Source: Strix aluco
Taxonomy: Eukaryota > Chordata > Aves > Strigiformes > Strigidae
Direction: 5' to 3'
NCBI RefSeq assembly: GCF_031877795.1
Contig: NC_133933.1
Coordinates: 69,270,003 to 69,334,002, forward strand
Length of the DNA: 64,000 nucleotides
Part shown: positions 27,101 to 39,185 of the stretch, piece after piece
Position numbering within the stretch: the first letter of the stretch is position 1
How the letters are laid out: each line of letters begins with the position of its first letter
Notes under the pieces: model-generated
Seen by the model: only the letters and a program-made list of their open reading frames with translations
Database searches by the model: none
What the model was told of the DNA's origin: nothing
Made by a program: the position numbers and the translations under genes

Positions 27101-28406
27101 GATCAAATTAATTACACTTCATTGTGGCACAGGAATACTACTAGGATGGTTGTCTTTTGTGACTTGGGCAGCTCAAGTTTCATTAAGAAACCCAAGACAA
27201 CACCTACATTTTCCTGACAAGTTCTTTCACTGGTGACCAAACTCTATTTTGACTGCTTAGATTGAAAATAGAAGAATTATCATCAAGATTAAACTATCAC
27301 ATCTCTCAGAATAAAGGTAAGATTTGCTTGAATTTCTTTCAAAATACGGATGGAAAGGGAAGGAAGCTCTAGCTATGAACAGCAAAAATAGGAGCTGCCT
27401 CAGATCTCATTCAAGGAAGGAAAGAGCTGCCTTCCTCGCCTTGGCTTTCTAGTGACTGCTGCAGGTGAGTGAGGGGCTGTTTGACACTAACTGCTGGTGG
27501 TTTGCTATGGGGTTTTCTTGTTGATTTGTGATTCCCACACCCTTTAGGGCATTTTCTGGCTGATGCAGTTGGCACATACTTATGGATGCAGTTACATTTA
27601 AGAGATGACAACAGCAGTATATATAACTGGTGTAGTCGTAGAACTTTGTTTTACTCAGTCTGACTGTGCTTTTTCTCCTCAGCACCTGGCAAGGCATCAT
27701 CCTTACAGTAAACGTTAGCAACAGTCACATCAGTCATGAGATATTAGGTACAGTGTTAGGATGGTGTTTGCTGTCTGATTTATGTGGGAAAGTTGGTCTC
27801 AAACTGAATTTAGAAGTATATGATCATGACAATGGAATTAAACATTTAGACTGGCTGGCCTGACTGGATTTTTTTCCATAATGAAATGAATACCTGTAAT
27901 AGGCTTTGTTATCTATGTGGTTCAAATTTTCATGGCTGCCATTATCAGCCAACCCATCCAGGGCATGGCCATGATCCTCAATATATTTTCGTTTGGGTTA
28001 TTGTGCAACTGACTGTGGGGTACCAGGTATCTATGAACCAAGAGCAGAGCCAAAGTATGGATTCTTGCAGTGACTTCTCTGGGAAATTCTCCTGGCCTGA
28101 AAAATGCTGTCTGTTCCTGTTTTTAACATAAAGATGCTCTCATTAGAGACAGTAAAATCTTGGAAGAGTGAAAGGAGTGTTAATTCCTATCTTGATTACC
28201 TCTTCAGCTTTAAGCTGGAGCACTCCATCTGGGATGAAAGGCCTGTTCAGTGTCCTGCCTTCAGAGCTTACTGGAACCTGTTCAGTTTTTGAAAAGCTCA
28301 GGCAAAAAATACTGTTTCATTGTAAATTAGACCACTGAGGGACACAAAAATTACACGATGAACTTCTGACTTTGACTGAACTTGGAATACTTATCTTCCA
28401 TACATC

Positions 28407-28497
28407 TATTAATTTCCATATGTTATTATTAATTTCACCATTCCTTTATTTACATAATGTTGAACATTAAGTAGCATCATTAATTAAAAGCTAATGA
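28407..28497. promoter_or_regulatory. Cluster of homeodomain-type TAAT/ATTA cores
   Basis: Several ATTAAT, ATTATTAAT, ATTAATTAA and CTAATG cores fall within about 90 bp. This is weak evidence, since AT-rich DNA produces such cores by chance, but a homeodomain-bound enhancer would look like this. Confidence 0.2.
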
Positions 28498-31400
28498 AAC
28501 CAATGACATTTCATACTCTGCACACAGTTATCTGTGTAAGAATGCCTTGTTATTTGTCTGTGCATATGAAATCATCTTTCCATCTGGGTAAAGCAGTCAA
28601 GGACTCAACAGTACAGAGCTCCTTGAATTGGCATGGAAAATGAAAAGGAAGGGGAGAGAGGCCAGAGGAAGTAGTCCGGTGTTGTTTAGTCACAGCGGCA
28701 GCAGCCATCCCACAGGAAGTGTCTCTGGCCAAGATGGAGAAGGGTGGTCCCCCTTTCACTGCTCTGACCCTTGCAGTGTTGCAGACTTGTCTGCAGGATG
28801 TTAGAGCCAAGGAATATGCTGCTCAAGAAAGCCTGAGACTTTGGAGCGAAGCAGTGAATCACAAACCATGACTGTGTTTGCACCGTGTAGCAATCCTCCA
28901 GGCTTGGTGCTGTCTTTGAAGGGACTGACGTGATGCAGATGGGCAGCAAGCAAACAGCTTTCAAAACCCCGATCGCAGCCAGCACTGCAAACTTCACTGC
29001 TCACCATGATTTCTTCATTGCAGCCTCCCTTCTGATTCAATCAGATACCATATGCTAACGAGGCACAGAATTTCCGCTTATCACTTACTAATACAGCCAA
29101 TGTTAGACACAGCAGTCGGCCAGATACAGATGGTCGCTTCCAACAAAACTCGACCACGGACTTTGCCCCACACTTAGAAGGAGGAGAATTCTTCAGCCAT
29201 GTAGCAGGGCCAAACTAAGTCTGTGTTTGGTTTTTAAAAGGAAAGCAAAATTATGCAGATGTAGAATTTTGGGAGGCCAGATGGATTGTATCTGGAAGTG
29301 TTTATCATTTTTAATATTTTGAAACCAGATGTTGATGCACAGACATTGCTGGTTGCAGCCATAGGAAGCTGTGTTAGAAGGACACTCTCTAACCTTTGTT
29401 AAGAAATTACAATGTTTTGATCCAGTTAAGATCAACTATTAGTACAGAACTGGCCAACCACTGCTGTAAGCCGTTAAAAAAATAGGAAACAGATGCTCAG
29501 TAGAAAGAAAGCTATCAGCCAGAGCATTCCTGATCTTTTTATAAAATGTAAACCTAAATACTTTATGTGTCCTTTAATGAACTGCTATGGAACAATATTA
29601 GTAGTCAAAACGTTTCACAAGATTACACAAATGCAATTTGTCATTTATTAATATTTCCACAGAAGTGGTGTCCCTGGGAAAAAGGGCGCAGAGGTGGCAC
29701 ATGCCAGGTGATAAATGTAAAGCATTTCTGTGACAAGAACTCAACGCAGATCTGATACTTGTAAGATTGATGGCATTTTGATTGTAAGAAAGCAACAGCT
29801 TTTATCCCTCAAATAGACTGTGGCTGTGGGGGAAGGAACAGCCATATCTACATTATGTGGCAACATCTATAAATGTTAACGAGTATATGATAAATGATCA
29901 TATTTACAGGAAGGACAACCACAGCAGTGCTCAGAAACTGCGAATGGAGTAGAGATTTTGCTGTTGAAGCCCACTCTGTTGTTACTTTGAAGGATTAACT
30001 CTGCTTTTCAGGTTTTTTTCCCACTGTCTTGCAAAGTTGAGTGATCTGGTCCTGCCCTGTTTTCCTAGTTGAGAACAATGATGAGTGGCAGGCCCATGCT
30101 AGTTCAGCACCTGCTGCCCTCCTCAGAGCTCTGACTTCTGTGTCAGAGAACAAATGGAGCTGGACCAAGACCATGGCATAAGTAATTGTCTGAGTTCCCC
30201 ATGTCTTCCTTTCTTTCTCTAAAATGGTAACAATAATGCTTCCTATCTCCTGGTACTTTGCCCCTTTAATACAGATCAATAATGGCAATCACTGCCAAGT
30301 TGCTTTGAAATTTAGTGGAGTCAAAACAGCATCCTTTCCTTCAAACCACATTAAACAGATTGACTTGCTACTTTGAGCAAACTGGACAGCTGGATCTTAT
30401 CCTCATGGAGAAAACACAAGCAAGTTAAAAATTGAAAGACATCTTAAAGGTATTTCTTAATGGGCTCTGGAAACCAAGGTAGAATGATTCTTCCTTACAG
30501 CAGGGCTCTTTTGCAAAACACTTGTGGAGAAGCACCCAAATTGCTGCCTGTCCTGCCCACTTTGTGCTCTACCCGTGCTCTCACAGGTTGGGGAACAGTC
30601 GCAATCAGGTAATGGGACAGACAAGCCAACCTGATTTACATGGTCCTTCTGGGTTTCCTTCATTGTCTATATGGCTTGAGGGAAAGGTAAACTCAACAGT
30701 CATAGACACAACTGAACACAGTTATACTTGACTTGAGACAGATTTAGATTTAACAGCAGTAGGAGTTCAGAAGGGAGTTCAGAATAAGATTATTTGTTCT
30801 CTTTCTTGGCCACATAGGCTGGGCTCAGTTACCATAGTTAACTGAGGTTACTAGTTCCAAGGTAATTCAGGCCCTCCATCCTACAGCATAATCATGGGAC
30901 AAACTGACCATTGATGTACTCTACAACTAACAGAGGGGCTCTCAGAGCTGTTCTCTTGTTGTGAATTGTCCCAGTTGATTCACATTTAAAAGTGCAGTTT
31001 CTCAAACAGAGCAGCAGTAGTTTGTTAAAACATTGGACTAAATTGCTGCACAACCAGAATAACACCCCCCAATGTCTCCTCCCCATTTAGTACAGCCTCC
31101 AGTGTTTATCATATGAATTCAGCACAACCACAAACTGGATTTTTTTTTCCTTTTTCTTTTCCCCAGATTAGATGCAATTTGCACATGGGGCAAAGGGAGG
31201 GGATACCTCCTTTGCATGTATTATAGCAACCAAATAGTTTAGTCTTTTGTTCACAAACAAGCTGCTGCTTCTCTTCTCCCCATCCTTGTTTTTGGAGGCT
31301 ATCCCACATTTCAGCTCATGCTAACCAGAGCTATATTACATCTGGCACTGTCCCTGTGATTGCTCAGGCAGCTGGAACAAGTTAGATTGCATTGTTTCCT

Positions 31401-32384
31401 ATGACTTCCCCTTGCATATCAGTTGCCATTACTCCACCTCTGCTGGAGCATTTTTCCGTCTATGTTCTCTCCTTCTGTTCTCTGCAAACTGCCAGAAGTT
31501 TTCACCGTTTCTTCATTTCCACTGTGAAGCACATAGAGGGCCAAACATCCAAAAGCAGATGCTAAAGAAAATATAGAATAGCTTTTGGACCAAAGCAGTA
31601 CAGATTACAATAAATGCTACTGTACTACTGCATTTGGGCCTGTCCCTGTAGATATAGGCACTTCTCTTTCCTGTGGGAGGACAATGTGAGATGCTTTTCG
31701 GCATTCTTTGTTTAGTTTACTAATCTGAACACTTCCAAACAGTGGCCTAAACCCCAGGTCCACTGTTCATGTAAAGCAGCAGTGATGTTAGCAGGAAGGT
31801 TTTGGCAAGTGATAACTTTGTGAGGGGAAGCTCCCCAAGATCCCTTTCCTTATATGAAGTGCTCATTGTCTCGAGAGTGCTGACGTGAAGCTATATCCCT
31901 GTAAATCCAGCCTCGGTAAGTCGCATTCTCTGTCCTCTCTGAGAGCTGGGAATGAATGAGACAACTGGTTCAGTTTCTGTGGTGAGACACAGCCACTAGT
32001 TCATGCTTCCCTCGTGCCATCATGTGCAGCTTGCTTCTTCCCTGCTAGGTGTGCCTGCTGGGCAGAGGCTGGGCCCAGCCCAGGTGGGTTTTGCAGCAGG
32101 TGCTGTCGTAGTTCCAGTTATTGCTGCCCTGCGGTGTTTGTCTAAAAGCCACTTCATCACCACAATTCCCATCTCTGGATTATGGCTGGAGCTACCATGA
32201 AGGATGCTGTTTTTCCCTGGCAACCCCATGAGCTGTGGGCTGGAGGCTGTATTTTCTAATTGTGATCACTCCTGGTTAAAAAAGAAAGAAGGCATTGCAT
32301 TTGATGTAGCATGAGTAATGTGGAAGATGTATATTTTTTTTATAAAATACAGATACACCCTAGCCATTAATTTCTGGGCCAGAT

Positions 32385-32495
32385 TTGGATTACTATTGTT
32401 TATTTGTTAAGTGCCAACAATGTGCTCAGAGCTGTAGAAGACTCGAAACGAAGACGATCCCAGCCCTCAAGAACTTGGATCTGATATTCTCCAAA
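32385..32495 (+). repeat. Relic of old amniote repeat (L3/CR1-like)
   Basis: TTTGTTAAGTGCCAACAATG, GCTCAGAGCTGTA and CCCAGCCCTCAAGAACTTG recall a phrase ending TCCCTGCCCCAAAGAGCTTACAATCT found across amniotes in L3/CR1-type elements. The copy is clearly diverged and the family name is tentative. Confidence 0.45.
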
Positions 32496-34100
32496 AGTCA
32501 GAAGAGGGTTTAGATCAGGTGTTCCAGTTCAGTCTCATCCCCATTATGAAGTGGTGCTGAAAAAATCCAGATGCTTAATAAATAATCGCTGCATTTTCTT
32601 GTAAAAATGTAACATTTATTGTAAATGACTAATTTTTCTAATGAATATTTTGGAAGTGACGTTCATGTGGAGAAACTATAAACTGCAATAAATTGCACAG
32701 GGGTTGCCTGATGTTTCTGGGGGCTAAAGAGAATGGAAACTCTTGGCCAAGATGATGCAAAACTTTCAGACAAGCCAGGGAGTGAGTGCCGACATGGTGT
32801 AATCTTAGGCATCCATTAAAGGTTTCAGGCCACATTATCTGTGTAAGTGCTGGACAGACATGGACTGAGGCACCAGAGCCTGTTATAGCAAATAAATGTT
32901 AAGGCTGTGAGAAGAGGAAAAATCATGTGTTGATATACACTGGGAACCGAGGATATCTCTCTCTTTCTAGCCATTCTCCCTGAAAAAAAGAAAACAAAAG
33001 ATGCATGAGAAGAGTGACCTACCCTTTCCTGGTGAAGTACAGAGAAAGGTCAGAAAGGAAGAGGTTAACTTTCTGGTGGGTATGGTTGGGCTTTACCACT
33101 CATTTCTTTGCCCAAAGCAGATCAATCTTGTGTACTGCATTGCTCACGTATGACATGAAATCCGCAGCCATAGAAAAGCAGCACACAATGTGTGTGTGCA
33201 CCTTTTACCTTCCCCTAAAATTGCACCTCTGTTCCTGTGGGATTCTGGGCCTCAAACACCTTGCATTTAACGTGGAAAACACTCATGGTAGTTGACAGGA
33301 GGTGCACATTTATTAGATCTGTAACCTACTTTAACCAGAAGCAAAGCTTTGTTAAAGCCTTGTTGAGGTATTCTAGCCTCAAACAATCTATTCCTCATTA
33401 CTACTCCCATGACATATAAATCTAGCTGACACATGTGGCATGATCTGAAGCCCGGGGAAAGTTCCACTGATTTCCATGCCTTTTAGATCAAACCATCACT
33501 AGCTAGAGAATTACTTAAATTTTAAATAAGAATTATTATTAAAACCAAAAATCCATCACTGTTTTGTATATGTCAGGGGAGAAAGCAAACACCTGTTCTT
33601 AGTAATTTTATTCCAAGTTTGTGTGAACATTTTGTTCAGCTTATTTTTCCTTCCATATTCCTTTCTTTCCCCGTCTCCCCAAATCGGTCACCTCTGACGT
33701 TGCATTAACATAACTAATCTCTGGGTGGAAAAATTACATTCCACGGCAGATGTCTCTAGACTGAAGCAGGGTGAGTGACACACCTGTGTACTAGACCCAC
33801 TGCATTGTTTGTCATGGATTATAAATGAGTAGATGTGATTTGTTCAGGGAATTACAGGCAAATACTGTAAACCACTCAAAAGCCTTTCCACCAGGACAGA
33901 TCCTCCTGTCTTTACTCAGAGAAAATTCCCACCACTTTCCTGTCTAAACACAACCTTATTTGCAGTTCAGGTTTATCGTAGGCAGTCGGAAGGGAGAGAA
34001 GGGGAGAGGTGTTGCTAGTGCTCTTGTGCTGAGAATCCGGTCTAAGGGGGAGATTAAGAGTGGAATGACCCCTGGTGCTTTGGCTGGGAATTGCTGGCCT

Positions 34101-34216
34101 CCGGTTTAGCGCCAAACTGCGCTTCCACCGGCGTCCCACTGACGGGCCGGTGTGCGGGAGCAGCGACAGGCACAGGGGCTGCACGCACAGGCAAAGCAGG
34201 CGCGCTTCCCCAGCGC
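34101..34216. promoter_or_regulatory. CpG-dense cluster 1
   Basis: More than a dozen CpG dinucleotides occur in just over 100 bp, against almost none in the flanks. With the larger cluster 500 bp to the right it forms a GC-rich island in an otherwise CpG-poor desert, a typical mark of an unmethylated promoter or enhancer. Confidence 0.5.
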
Positions 34217-34385
34217 TATCTATCTCCCAAGCTTTGGTTTGCTTGGTTGGGAATGGTATTTTTAACGGCTAAACGTAAAGGTGCATGAATTTCTGCTGAT
34301 TTCCAGCACGCATTAGGGTCGTTTTGGAGGAGAAAATTGTGCTATGCCTCCTTTAAATGCCTTCCTCCTCCAGGAAAGTCGTCCA

Positions 34386-34408
34386 GGGGTGTGGGTAGAG
34401 GGTGGGGG
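34386..34408 (+). promoter_or_regulatory. G-quadruplex motif between the CpG clusters
   Basis: GGGG, GGG, GGG and GGGGG runs are separated by TGT, TAGA and T, a canonical quadruplex pattern. It lies between the two CpG clusters and could be part of a promoter. Confidence 0.55.
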
Positions 34409-34720
34409 CAGGAAGAGGCACAGGCAATTTACTGATTCCTGTCTACCCTGCTGTTAACGGTGGTGCCAGGCATGGCCTGTGACAGCCTACTTCGTGTACC
34501 TCCCAGGCTCCCTTCTGCATCTGGGCTTGTTCCCCTTTGTCATCTCTGGCTCCCTGTGCTAACTGCTCCATCAGCCCGTGGCCGCCTCGGCAGCCCAGAG
34601 CACGGCCTCGCACTGCTGGCTGCCAGGCTGCCTGCTGCCAGGTCTCCAAACCCCCTCTGCGACCACAATGTGTGAACCAGCCTTGGCCCCAGGCACCTTT
34701 CCCCGCAGCCTCCCCAGGAG

Positions 34721-34910
34721 ATGCGGGCGCGAAGCGCCCCATCCACCCGGAGCCCCGCGTCGGGAGATGGCAGTGTCTCCCCGCCGACGGCGGCGCCTCC
34801 GCCTGCGCGGCCTGGCAGCCGCAGCAAACAGGGCCGCGGCAGCACAAACCACAGCCACAGCGAGCGGCCGGCTGCTTCTCCCCTGAAATGCGCTCAGCTG
34901 CGCATTTGTA
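34721..34910. promoter_or_regulatory. CpG island core
   Basis: I count about two dozen CpGs in roughly 190 bp. Long open frames on both strands (up to 217 codons) overlap it, but they are explained by GC content and the adjacent minisatellite; none has a recognisable domain. The plausible role is the promoter of an unannotated non-coding RNA or an orphan CpG island enhancer. In human a long antisense RNA (TARID) is known between TCF21 and EYA4, but I have no evidence that this is its counterpart. Confidence 0.55.
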
Positions 34911-35076
34911 CAACTGTGCTTGATAAACTGGCGCTGCAGGAGAAACCTGGAGGCTGGAGGTCTGGGGAGCAGCAGCGGGACCAGCCTGTGGCACCCGCTG
35001 AGCTGGAGCCACCAGTCTGTGCTTTGCCACGCAATGAAGCGTTGATCCCCCTTCTGCAGCCTTCCTGCTGCTTGCT

Positions 35077-35181
35077 CACCCGCTGCCTGCCCACCCGGCT
35101 GCCTGCCCACCCGGCTGCCTGCCCACCCGCTGCCTGCCCACCCCGCTGCCTGCCCACCCGCTGCCTGCCCACCCCGCTGCC
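35077..35181. repeat. GC-rich minisatellite, 15-16 bp unit
   Basis: About seven units of CACCC(G/C)GCTGCCTGCC occur in tandem, alternating between 15 and 16 bp, with little divergence. The tract adjoins the CpG island and is likely to vary in copy number. Confidence 0.95.
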
Positions 35182-38100
35182 GCTGCTCATGGCATGGGGA
35201 TGAGGGCTGGTTGCTGGAGCACATGGACCCCCATACACTTACCAGCCATCTGGGTCAGGACCTACACAGGCACAAAGCCAGGCTGAAATGATTCCTCCTG
35301 AGCTCTGTGCTGGTGACACCAGTCTTCCTCAGGTATCGATCGTCAGACCAGTGCAGAGAGCTTTGGAAACTCCCTTCAGATGGTGAGCTGAAGGCAGCAA
35401 TTGCTGCTGCACAAGGCACAGAGAAAGGAGAAGCTGGCGCCAGGCAGGTGGGCACACGAGCAATACCTCCTGTCTTTTACAGCAGGCAAAATGCAACTGG
35501 CTAAAAATGCTACATGCAACCAGAGAGAGACGCTTGAGCAGCAGAAGTTTTACATTCCTATCCAAACCTTCCCATAGTTCAGGTATTGAGAATCACAATT
35601 TCAGCAATTGCAGCAATATCTGCTTGGGATCAGTCTGTAGAAAAAAAAGGGGAAACGTGGACAAATAGCATACCATAAATATTCATAGGCTTCACTATTC
35701 CAGGCAGAAACAAACCCATAGCTATTCACCTGTCACCCACAATGGTTTATCTCTGCTACCAGGGTCTGAGTGATAGGAGAAATAACTCATGTTTTTCTGG
35801 GGGGGTTCAATGTGAGGCAGAAAGGGAGGCTGGCATTCTCCATCTCAACACCAGCCCATGGCTGGAGAAGACAATTGCTTTCCAGCAGCACAGCAGTTCA
35901 GGAACACCTCATACCTTGAGTGCTGCTGCAATAACCACTATATGGATCTCAAGCCCTGATCTGTACCAGCCTCCAGCCCTGTCCCAGCTCTGCTCCGTGC
36001 TTCTCCCACATCAGTTTCATCCCCAGAGCTCTTTGTGCACCTGGTTCAATTCAGCAGTGGGCAGGGGCCACGCTTCCCAACCTCTTCTTCCCCCTTAGTG
36101 TGTCTCCTCCCTTAGCCAGTCCCATGTCACATTCCCTCACCTGCACCTCCCTAGCTCCCAGGGACTCCCTGGGTGAAGGCCAGAGAGTCCCTGGGACCCT
36201 CTAGCTTATCTTTTTTTTAACAACATCAAAAAAGGTTTCTGCAAAGATCTTTCCTTCCTTCCTGGAATTATTCTTCAAAAGCAGGAAATTTATGTCTGGA
36301 TTTGTCTTTTTTATTGGTCCCTTTTCTCTCCCCAGACTTTTCAGGAGTCTTCCACAGATAGTCCAAACCACCTTTGAGAAACAGAACTGGCATCTTCTGA
36401 CCAACATTAGTAACGTGTCTATCTGAGACTACTAGTCTGCTCAGAAAGTGAATGGGTGTTCCCATTAATGTTTTTTTGGTGTCTGAGATGGTGAAGCCTT
36501 TCACAAAATCCTATGCTGCAGCATCATGTTATTAAGATCAGTTCTACTTCCAAAATGAAAAGCCGTAATCTGCTTGCCATTTCTGTCAACCTGTTTGTAT
36601 CAGGGGCTGAACAGTGGCAAGGCCAAAGGATCTAGGGAATAAAACATTCATCCCAAACTTCTATGGATGTCTTCCATTGAGGCAGCTGTTCAAAAGTATG
36701 TTATATCCTACATTTAGGTTTCTGCTATTACCAGTAAGTTTCAGTCAGAATAAAATGAGCAATGGAAAAACATGGCAACAACTATGAATTTTTTAAAGGA
36801 ACCCTGGAAGGATTGTCATTGCAATGCTGCAGCCTGCATCGGTTTGTTGTTCTTTCCATAAGCTTTATCAAAATGATGAGTGGTAGAAAAGACTTCAATA
36901 AGTCACTATAGCTAGAAACCTTTGGAGAACAGAAGCATTCAATAGTACGCTATTTTTCAGGAAATGAATATATCTAGCCTCACATCTCTCCTCAGCCCAA
37001 CAGATGCTCTTGATCAATTGAACTGAAGTATGCTTAAAGATGTAATAACACTGGCAAAGCCTTTTGGAGACCATCAACTACTGTGAATAATGCTATGACT
37101 AAGCCTACTATTTAAATGGCTGAGGTCCAAGTAATTTGAGGGTATCAGATACCCACGAGTCTGGACCACCAGCTCCATTTCGTTTGCTTCTCCTACAACG
37201 AAACCATACAGAGAAAATTTTGTGATCTCAAACAGGCATCTAAAAGAAGACAGGGCCACAACTTTCTTAAGGTTGCTCTCAATTTGTTTTGCACAAAGCC
37301 TCTCTACAAAGAAGAGCATGGGAATGCTGGTTCTTTCTTTAAGCCAGGGAGAGTCAGGAACATTTGCAGATATCTGAATTACCCACTCTCAATATGATAT
37401 GACCTCAGTAGAAAGGAAATTCATTTGGTGAAAATACGGTGTTTTTCTCTTGGCTTCTTTGAAAATCCAGTCCTGGCTTCAGAGATCTTGTGGAATGTCT
37501 CCTGGGAATGCCTCTGTGGCCAACTCGTTGCCTTGTAAGCACAGGGTGATAAAGTTACAGAGATCCCAATCTGCCCATTTATCTCTGCCAGTTCTAACAC
37601 ATTGAGAACCAGAAAAGCCCCACACGCTGCAGAGCAAGCAAACTCTTTGGACCTCACTCCTGTCATCTCTGAAGGCTCTTTCTGTTACTTCTGTAGGCAA
37701 CAATAGGTCTGGTGCATTTTGCTGATAAATTATGCAGTTCGTCTGAGACATAAATTTGGCTTACAGCAGAAGCATTTGCCTCGCTGAGAGGCATACTGTA
37801 GCAACAAATGTACTTACTGGATTGTCTACCATCACTGAACTCCTTGTCTTCCGGCTGAGGCCAAATGTTAGGGTGCACATGTCTCCCCTCATCTCACAAG
37901 CAAATCACAAGATTGCTTACACAACTCTGAGAAAACTTGACTGCAGATAGCATGCTAAGGAGCTGACACTTCGGTAATGTTACACATGTGTGATCTCAGT
38001 TTATTGGATGACGGCCTGCTTTAGAGACAGCAATTCCAGGAGGTTTTCTCAAGTAACTCTCTCAGATACTCTCTACCTGTCAGTAAATGGGCCAAGCAGT

Positions 38101-39084
38101 GTAATCTTCTCTTCAAACGGTCTCCAAAACATTGCCACATCCTAGGGAGATGTTCGACTAGTCGCAAAGGTGGACTAATTCTGAAGCAAAATGGTTTTTT
38201 AATCACTCAACCCCCAAACTTGCTCAGCCATTGTGAAAAGGTTATCCGTTGGTGTCTCTCAAACTTAGACTGTAAGGGCAATCCACAGACAGCTGGAATT
38301 CTGTTTAAATCCCTGGTTCTAATGTTCTCTACGGACTGGAAGCAGCTAGCACACACATCAATAGAAAGAAAAGGTTAAAAGGAAAACAATAATTCTGAAA
38401 TAATGCAAGTGCTTGTTTAGAATTAAGTAGGAGAAAAATAATTTTTAATGCACAGTAGTTACAAAGTGGACTAAAAAGCGTGCTAGAGATTGACAAAATC
38501 AATTATAAAAGTACTGTATGAACAGAGATACTCCATCAGCACAGGGCAAGAAGGAATGAAATATCTAAATGTTGTTTCAGCTATCCCAGGCATCTTTGCT
38601 GAATGCACAGCTATGCACTACAGAGTACACAAGATAATTAACCTCATGAAAGGTGGGAGTAGGGAGGAGGACTCAGGAAAAATACAGTGTCATTACCAAG
38701 TACTACTAGCCTTTTCTGACATGTCATGTCCACTTGATAGAAGTAGACAGTAATTGTTATTTTACTTTCCCTATATTCCACAATTCTTCATTCCCCATAA
38801 TATTGTGCAGGTAATACCAAATAAAATTGAGAAAAAATTCATAACAGGAAGAGATATTTTTTTCAAAACAGTTGTAGCTGACCTGTAATTGTGACTGCCC
38901 AGTAAATTTTGAGGGAAAGAGCATGACAAGTTCAGAAAAGACTGGGGTTTTAGATGGTGAGTAATACTACCATCAATTTCATCAGTGAAGGTAGTTAGTT
39001 ATACCAGCTGCCAGCCTGTTTGCTTAAACCAGTAGCTGCTGAAAGATCAGAAGAAGCTTGTTCATGATGCGGCACAGCCTGAAA

Positions 39085-39185
39085 GTTTTTTCTTTTTCCT
39101 TGAAATATCTGTTGCTGGTCTCTGTCAGACATGCTAGACCTGATGGATAGTTGGTCTAATCAGATCTGATATGGCTTTTCATAAA
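39085..39185 (+). repeat. Relic of CR1-like repeat 3' end
   Basis: GTTGCTGGTCTCTGTCAGAC, then TGCTAGACCTGATGGATAG and TTGGTCTAATCAGATCTGAT with ATGGCTTTTCAT align with the well-known amniote phrase of a CR1 3' end (GGACTAGATGGACC...TTGGTCTGATCCAGTATGGC). It is old and diverged, which fits a bird genome with inactive CR1 copies. Recognition is from memory. Confidence 0.6.

Larger units (their letters stand above)
20690..34100. other. Non-coding region
   Basis: No gene supported. The region includes a 107-bp segment with 15-bp inverted ends (23429-23535), an 18-bp palindrome (23871-23888), an old repeat relic (24060-24130), a TAAT-rich cluster (28407-28497) and another old repeat relic (32385-32495). 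The rest is unremarkable AT-rich sequence. Confidence 0.65.

Noticed and set aside
34443..35238. Overlapping open frames of 100-217 codons on both strands
   Set aside because: They occur in all frames at once, in GC-rich DNA with few stops and across a minisatellite. None has a recognisable domain or splice-linked partners.
36156..36196. 12-bp inverted repeat with 17-nt loop
   Set aside because: Real in sequence, but short and GC-rich in a local CCCAGGGACTCCCTGGG context. Nothing suggests a function.
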